Source: Actinomycetota bacterium
Lineage (GTDB): Bacteria; Actinomycetota; Acidimicrobiia; Acidimicrobiales; Poriferisodaliceae
Direction of reading: 5' to 3'
Assembly (NCBI GenBank): GCA_002731665.1
Contig: PCCJ01000057.1
Coordinates: 1 to 12,318, forward strand
Length of the DNA: 12,318 bases
Every line of letters begins with the position of its first letter. The first letter of the stretch is position 1. The position numbers were made by a program, and so were the translations under genes. A model generated the notes under the pieces. That model did not search any database. It had not been told where the DNA came from and saw nothing but the letters and a program-made list of their open reading frames with translations. Below, piece after piece: positions 7,377 through 12,318 of this stretch.

Positions 7377-8063
7377 GTGATGAAAGCTTCAATATTCTTG
7401 TCGAGCCTTATAGGTTTACTTTCTGTCGGATGCTCGTCTACGCAACTACCACAATTAGGTGGGCTAGATGACTTCGAGATAATCTATCCAGAACCGACGG
7501 TTAGACCGTCTGAATTAACGGGTTCGATTATGGATAATGGTTCGTCTTTATACCCTGCGGGGCGCGCATACGCTGCAGGTACGGTTCGGGTTGGTGATAT
7601 CGTCACAATTTTGCTAGCGGAATCGGCTCAGGCCTCGCGCGTAAATGGCTTAACAACAGAAAGGGTTTCGGTTAACAACATCACACCGGGTGTGTTTCCT
7701 GGTGATACGTTGCTTGATGAATATGCCAATCTCGCAAACCTGGGCTCTACTATCAGTAGTGAAGGGAATGGAACCGCCGGGCAGTCGGCATCCTTAACGG
7801 GAAGTATTTCGGCTGTTGTGACAGAGGTGATGAGTAACGGTAACTTGGTCGTATTTGGAGAAAAGCAGCTAGAGCTGAATGAAGGTAGTGAATACATTCG
7901 AGTGCGTGGTGTGGTAAGGCCAGAAGATATTCAGCCCAACAACACTATACTTTCCCGGCGTCTTGCCAACGCTCAATTTTCCTATAGCGGTGTGGGCGAG
8001 CTGGCGCGTTCAACAAAGATTCCACCGATAACTAATGTTCTCTTTGGTCTTTGGCCATTTTAA
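7377..8063 (+). CDS. flgH: FlgH, L-ring lipoprotein
   Basis: FlgH is the outer-membrane lipoprotein that forms the L-ring bushing around the rod. The N-terminus is a lipoprotein signal peptide: a Lys, a hydrophobic core, then LLSVGC with the predicted lipidated Cys at residue 19. The core family blocks follow: SLYPAGRAYAAGTVRVGDIV, NGNLVVFGEKQL, and the C-terminus GELARSTKIPPITNVLFGLWPF. At 228 residues it is of usual size (232 in E. coli). The start is ambiguous. GTG at 7377 lies 8 nt after AGGA (7365-7368), while the very next codon, ATG at 7380, has 11 nt spacing; I list GTG on spacing, but ATG is equally plausible and changes the protein by one residue. Confidence 0.96.
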   Translation: MMKASIFLSSLIGLLSVGCSSTQLPQLGGLDDFEIIYPEPTVRPSELTGSIMDNGSSLYPAGRAYAAGTVRVGDIVTILLAESAQASRVNGLTTERVSVNNITPGVFPGDTLLDEYANLANLGSTISSEGNGTAGQSASLTGSISAVVTEVMSNGNLVVFGEKQLELNEGSEYIRVRGVVRPEDIQPNNTILSRRLANAQFSYSGVGELARSTKIPPITNVLFGLWPF

Positions 8064-8081
8064 AAAAAGGAAATGTTAACA

Positions 8082-9245
8082 ATGCGTTCATGTCTAAAAA
8101 AATCAATCTGTTCGTTTTTAGTTGTAATTTTTTCGCTTAGTTTCAGTCATGCTGATCGGATTAAAGACATCGCTGACGTTGCTGGTGTGCGAAGCAACCA
8201 ACTAATTGGGTATGGTCTTGTAGGAGGATTATCTGGAACTGGTGATGGTAGAGATCTCCGTGTTACGGGTCAGAGCCTGACCTCGCTCTTATCTGGGCTC
8301 GGCGTAAGTGTTGATGGGCCTGTTTCTGAATTTGATTTAGGTGAAAATATTGTGAGGCTGGCGGAGCAGCAAGCTCAGCAGCCACTGCAAACGGATAACC
8401 TCGCGGCAGTACTCGTGACCGCAGAAATTCCACCGTTCGCAAAACCTGGACAACGTATTGACGTAAATATATCCACCGTTGGTTCGGCAGAAAGTCTGCG
8501 TGGTGGTAACTTAATTCTTACTGAGCTGCGTGGTATTGACGGCGAGGTATATGCTCTAGCACAAGGACCTCTCACGGTGACGGGTATTGCGGCAGGGGCA
8601 GCAGGTGCAGCTGTCGAGATTGGCGTTCCAACCTCGGGTAGGATTCCAAATGGAGCTATTGTAGAACGGTTGATTCCTTCCTCTTTTGATACCACAGAAA
8701 ATATAGTGTTGAACTTGCGGGACTCCGATTTCAGCACCTCTACCGCTATTGCGGCCGTTATAAACGATACCTATGGGGCGGGTACAGCGACTCCTTTAGA
8801 TTCTGTATCGGTCGTTGTTAGAGGGCCACAGGATATGTCTCAGAAGGTCGCTTTTCTGGGTGACATTGAGTTGATGGAAGTTGAGACCGCGGACCCCGTT
8901 GCGCGAGTTGTGATTAATTCTCGCACCGGCACGGCGGTTATTAATCGTGCGGTTAGGGTTGGCGCGGCCGCCGTCTCACACGGCACACTGATGGTTCGCA
9001 TAGACACATTTAACGAAGTTAGTCAGCCAAATGCGTTCGCTGATGGTGACACGGCTCCCGTTCAAAACGCAGAGATAACGGTAACGGAAGAAGACAGTCA
9101 GATGTTTGTCTTCGAGCCAGGTATTGAGCTGCAAGAGATAGTCGATGCAGTAAATCAAGTCGGTGCTTCTCCTTCCGCATTAATCGCGATATTGGAAGCG
9201 CTAAAACGGGCCGGAAGCCTCAAAGCAGAGCTAGTGGTGATCTAA
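8082..9245 (+). CDS. flgI: FlgI, P-ring protein
   Basis: FlgI is secreted by Sec to the periplasm and assembles into the P-ring with help from FlgA. From ATG 8082 the protein is 387 residues, with a signal peptide at 1-24 (CLKKSICSFLVVIFSLSFSHA, cleaved before DRIKDIADVAGVR). The mature part begins with the classic SNQLIGYGLVGGLSGTGD and contains FAKPGQRIDVNISTVGSAES, with the C-terminus LQEIVDAVNQVGASPSALI to GSLKAELVVI. An in-frame ATG at 8073 would add three residues, but it lies only 1-2 nt from the AAGGA (8067-8071), whereas 8082 has a workable 10 nt spacing. The stop codon directly abuts the flgJ ATG, so the two are likely translationally coupled. Confidence 0.96.
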   Translation: MRSCLKKSICSFLVVIFSLSFSHADRIKDIADVAGVRSNQLIGYGLVGGLSGTGDGRDLRVTGQSLTSLLSGLGVSVDGPVSEFDLGENIVRLAEQQAQQPLQTDNLAAVLVTAEIPPFAKPGQRIDVNISTVGSAESLRGGNLILTELRGIDGEVYALAQGPLTVTGIAAGAAGAAVEIGVPTSGRIPNGAIVERLIPSSFDTTENIVLNLRDSDFSTSTAIAAVINDTYGAGTATPLDSVSVVVRGPQDMSQKVAFLGDIELMEVETADPVARVVINSRTGTAVINRAVRVGAAAVSHGTLMVRIDTFNEVSQPNAFADGDTAPVQNAEITVTEEDSQMFVFEPGIELQEIVDAVNQVGASPSALIAILEALKRAGSLKAELVVI

Positions 9246-9584
9246 ATGGCAGGAATAGAGAATTTTGTAGCGAGCAGGTATGACTTTCAGGGTTTGTCTA
9301 GCCTGAAGTCTGGTGAGGCAAAAAGTATTGAGAAGGCGAAAGAAATCAATGCGAAGGTTGCAAGTGAGTTCGAGTCAATGTTTTTAAAGCAAATGACGGA
9401 TTCAATGCAGGATTCACTAAAGACGTTTAAGAGCGACCTTATAAAGAGCGACTCTATGGAGCTCTTTGAGGAAATGTTCTACGACGAGGTGTCTCATAAA
9501 ATAGCCCAGTCGCAGGGGCTTGGGCTGGTTGATTGGTTGAATGATATTACAGAAAGGTTAGAGCCTTCTGACGGTGGTAAATAA
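9246..9584 (+). CDS. flgJ: FlgJ, short form: rod-cap domain only, no muramidase
   Basis: FlgJ caps the growing rod; in enterics a second C-terminal domain (glycoside hydrolase family 73) opens the peptidoglycan. Here the protein is only 112 residues, against 313 in E. coli, and holds just the N-terminal rod-binding domain: VASEFESMFLKQM around 38-50, then SMELFEEMFYDEVSHKIAQS and GLGLVDWL. The stop is genuine as far as the sequence shows: flgK begins 5 bp later, so there is no room for a lost or frameshifted muramidase domain. The cell probably uses a separate lytic enzyme encoded elsewhere, as known for some other bacteria with short FlgJ. The ATG follows the flgI stop with no gap; GGTGA at 9236-9240 is a possible ribosome site. 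Confidence 0.92.
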   Translation: MAGIENFVASRYDFQGLSSLKSGEAKSIEKAKEINAKVASEFESMFLKQMTDSMQDSLKTFKSDLIKSDSMELFEEMFYDEVSHKIAQSQGLGLVDWLNDITERLEPSDGGK

Positions 9585-9589
9585 CTACA

Positions 9590-12318
9590 ATGGGTGACTT
9601 GCTCAACATAGGTGCTACCGCTACCGAGTTCTATCGGCAGGCACTTTCAACAGTAAGTAATAATATTGCTAACTTGAATTCTGATGGATATTCCAGGCAG
9701 GAAGTAAGGGCCGAGGAAAACATACCGTCGTTGCGAGGCGTTAATTATTTGGGAGCCGGGGTCAACTCAAAGGGCGTTTTTCGATCGTTTAATGAATTCG
9801 GCACGTCAAACCTTAGGGTAGCTAATAGTAAGGTTAACGAACAGGCACCTCTAATGAGGTACACCGACAGATTGATCGATATTTTAGGCTCAGAGAAGGG
9901 CAGCCTTAGTAATGGGATCAGCCGTTTCTTTTCCGCAGCTTCAAATCTTAGTGGAAATCCTGCTGAGGAGAGTTTTAGACAAGAATTTTTAATGGCCTCA
10001 AACTTTTTAGCAGGTCGCTCTAAGGCGATAGGCAAAGAATTGGCGGCAATGGATACAGAAATTACCATTGAGCTGGAGACAGAGTTCTCTGAGCTCAATA
10101 AATTAGCGGACAGCTTACGCTTAGTGAATAAAGAACTGACTAAAACTCCTTTGGCAGGCAAACAGCCCCCGGCGCTTTTGGATCAGCGGGACTACTTGCT
10201 CCTGGAGATCTCGAAATACGCTGGTTTGGATGTAGAGCTCGATAAGGGCGGCAGGGCCCTCGTAAAATTGGAGGGGAGCAGTAAGAGTATGCGATTTGTT
10301 GACGAAAACAAGTCCTACCTGTTAGACCCAAAGTTTTCAGATGTCGCGGGAGGGCCGATCGCTATAATCTTGGATTCGTACGGCAAAAACCTGAACGTGG
10401 GAAGCGTCAGAAGCGGGAGCATTAGCGGAATCCTCGGCTTTAGAGAAACTATTTTTGAGCCATTAAGGGACAACCTAGATATCCTTGTTTCAACAATTGG
10501 AACCTCCCTTAATAATATTCACAAGCAGGGCATGACAAAAAATGGTCTGGTTGGACTGGATTTGTATGACCTGACACCAAAATATGAAGCAATGGACGCA
10601 GGTAATAAGACGTTGTCAACGTCAGTTTCAGCGATTGCCTCCGATACTACTCCGACAGTTAACATCAAGGCTACCTGGGAAGCACCCAAAACCAGATGGC
10701 TAGTCACGGACCTCTCAACGAAGACCAGCTCATATGTGGCACGTAACTCAGCGAGCGACAATGGCTTTAGCTACAACGGACTGAGTGTGACGGCGAATAG
10801 TACGCTGCAAAATGGGGAATCCTTTATAATTAGACCTCGACTTCGAGCGATAGACAATATCGAGGTATCGATTTTAAATACAGCTCAGGTAGCGACTGCT
10901 GATCGATTGCAAATTGAGGGCGCTATAGCTAACTCAAAAGAGACGGAGCCTTCTCTGGAGTATGATAAAAGAGCGCTCGCGCTTAACGCTCATGCTGCGC
11001 TAGATACCGGGACTATTCTTGGTGTGAGGCAGTCAAAGACGTTCGCAACTAATACGATTGAGCCGGCATTATTCATCCCGCGTGACTCCGCGGGTTTCAG
11101 CGTGAGTATCCAGCCGATAATCACTGATGATCATCAGCTGCAATTATTTACCTCAGAGCATAACCACCTTGTGGGCTCTGATACCTTAGCGGCCCCCTTT
11201 AAGGCTGGTGTGGCGACAGCTAGATCGATAGAGGTTGGCACTGCTTTCGTGAATGACTATGTCAACAAACAGGGAGCGACAGGATACAAGGACACAACTA
11301 TTACGCTTGGAAGTTACGCAAATGACAGTAGACTTTCTTCCGTGATTCCAATTCAGATTAATGGGACAGGTGCGCCAGTCACCGCTGTTGCGGTCAACAG
11401 TTTGACACTTAACGGCATCGATCTATCTGCGCTCAATATCCCAGCAAATGCGACGTTGTCGGCTGCGAATGTAGCCACATGGATTAACAATGGAGCGGGA
11501 GCTGCTGGCTCAGTAACGACTCAAACTGGAGTAACTGCTACGGCAGATAGCACAAGAATTTATAGGTACAGTGACTTAGATCTAACGAGAAAACTTTCGA
11601 TTAATGGGGTGACAATCGTGAACGGTGGGATTCCTGCATCGCTCACTGCTTTCGCTGATTTAATAAATGGTGCGACATATCCGGCGGGCCAAGAGGTGCA
11701 GGCAGTAGTCCACCCAAGCGGAGAAATTTTGATAAGCCCGACTCTTGCCAACAAAGGTAAGAATATGGTTTTTGGTAACCCAACCGCGGGACAAGCAACT
11801 AATTTTTTGAGTGAGCAAAATGGCACCTTTATCGGTCGCGTAGAGTACTCCAATACCGGGGCGGTCGCAGCGAAGGGCACTAACATCAATTTTGCGTTTA
11901 AGAATCATGGAGCGGGACAGGGCAAGGCGACTGACCTGAGTAAGATAGGACTAGCAACAACGATAACCTCGAGTTCTCGCTTGGATGATGATTTCCTCGT
12001 CTACGTTACGGGCGCTGCTAGTGATGTCGATATCCGGTACGATGTGCAAGCCAAACCGGTACTCCCCGAGGTTTCTGTAGAGCCTCCGTTCTCATTGACC
12101 TTTCTTTCTCCGACCCAGGTTCAGATTAAAGACACAAACACCGACACTATCATGGCAAAGAAAACCTATGCTTGGCCAGATGGTGTCCTTGTCAATGATG
12201 TAAAGGTCGTTTTTGAAGAGGCCCCAACGACTGGTGATGTTTTTACAATAAAGGCCAATGAGGGTGCCATAGCGGATAATGGGAATATAACGCGAATTCT
12301 TGGAGTGCAAGAGGTTGG
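9590..12318 (+). CDS. flgK: FlgK, hook-filament junction protein HAP1, unusually large (partial, C-terminus beyond right edge)
   Basis: FlgK is the first hook-associated protein; it replaces the FlgD cap and joins hook to filament. The frame is open for 909 codons to the right edge. The N-terminus is canonical (STVSNNIANLNSDGYSRQ at 20-37; ALLDQRDYLL near 194-203). The last part of the window shows the pre-C-terminal FlgK pattern: GDVFTI at 882 and DNGNI shortly after. The terminal D1/D0 region is still missing, so the full protein should exceed 1000 residues (E. coli 547). The extra material sits in the middle and includes two segments resembling the flagellin-IN motif, LTLNGIDL from 605 and LSINGVTI from 669, each followed by a helix ending in IN or LINGA. 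No convincing ribosome site precedes the ATG, only GGTGG about 12 nt away, so coupling to flgJ is likely. The identity is firm; the total length is an estimate. Confidence 0.93.
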   Translation, partial: MGDLLNIGATATEFYRQALSTVSNNIANLNSDGYSRQEVRAEENIPSLRGVNYLGAGVNSKGVFRSFNEFGTSNLRVANSKVNEQAPLMRYTDRLIDILGSEKGSLSNGISRFFSAASNLSGNPAEESFRQEFLMASNFLAGRSKAIGKELAAMDTEITIELETEFSELNKLADSLRLVNKELTKTPLAGKQPPALLDQRDYLLLEISKYAGLDVELDKGGRALVKLEGSSKSMRFVDENKSYLLDPKFSDVAGGPIAIILDSYGKNLNVGSVRSGSISGILGFRETIFEPLRDNLDILVSTIGTSLNNIHKQGMTKNGLVGLDLYDLTPKYEAMDAGNKTLSTSVSAIASDTTPTVNIKATWEAPKTRWLVTDLSTKTSSYVARNSASDNGFSYNGLSVTANSTLQNGESFIIRPRLRAIDNIEVSILNTAQVATADRLQIEGAIANSKETEPSLEYDKRALALNAHAALDTGTILGVRQSKTFATNTIEPALFIPRDSAGFSVSIQPIITDDHQLQLFTSEHNHLVGSDTLAAPFKAGVATARSIEVGTAFVNDYVNKQGATGYKDTTITLGSYANDSRLSSVIPIQINGTGAPVTAVAVNSLTLNGIDLSALNIPANATLSAANVATWINNGAGAAGSVTTQTGVTATADSTRIYRYSDLDLTRKLSINGVTIVNGGIPASLTAFADLINGATYPAGQEVQAVVHPSGEILISPTLANKGKNMVFGNPTAGQATNFLSEQNGTFIGRVEYSNTGAVAAKGTNINFAFKNHGAGQGKATDLSKIGLATTITSSSRLDDDFLVYVTGAASDVDIRYDVQAKPVLPEVSVEPPFSLTFLSPTQVQIKDTNTDTIMAKKTYAWPDGVLVNDVKVVFEEAPTTGDVFTIKANEGAIADNGNITRILGVQEV

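Noticed and set aside
9585..9589. Possible separate promoter for flgK at its start
   Set aside because: Only 5 bp separate flgJ and flgK and no sigma-28-type element was found in the end of flgJ, so readthrough from flgB is the simpler view.
9745..10161. 138-codon minus-strand frame opposite flgK
   Set aside because: Antisense to the conserved N-terminal part of flgK, with Leu/Ser-rich low-information content and no supporting start signal.

Overview
The window covers most of a flagellar basal-body, rod, ring and hook operon from a Gram-negative bacterium, most likely a marine-type gammaproteobacterium. The outer-membrane L-ring lipoprotein FlgH and the P-ring protein FlgI imply a diderm cell. 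The gene order flgBCDEFGHIJK with flgA divergent on the other strand is the gammaproteobacterial layout. A sigma-54-type promoter upstream of flgB points to the polar-flagellum hierarchy of the Vibrio/Pseudomonas kind. The genus cannot be named from the sequence alone.

Layout: positions 1-721 (minus strand) hold the 5' part of flgA, the periplasmic P-ring chaperone, cut off by the left edge. Positions 722-1027 are a divergent control region with a good sigma-54 promoter for flgB, three copies of a 7-bp word that could be an activator site, and a weak candidate promoter for flgA. From 1028 to the right edge, ten genes run in one direction with gaps of 0-38 bp: flgB, flgC (proximal rod), flgD (hook cap), flgE (hook), flgF, flgG (rod), flgH (L-ring), flgI (P-ring), flgJ (rod cap) and flgK (first hook-filament junction protein, cut off by the right edge). 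Together they supply the axial structure from the inner membrane to the hook-filament junction, plus the two bushing rings. No RNA genes, mobile elements, CRISPR arrays or intrinsic terminators were seen.

The machine is standard in parts list but unusual in several parts. FlgE is 1035 residues (about 400 in enterics), with roughly 600 extra residues inserted between recognisable hook core regions. FlgK already exceeds 909 residues without reaching its C-terminal D0/D1 region (about 550 is usual). FlgJ is only 112 residues and lacks the muramidase domain found in the enteric protein. FlgA seems to carry two SAF-like units in tandem. I found no unrelated novel system. The enlarged hook and junction proteins are the most notable feature.
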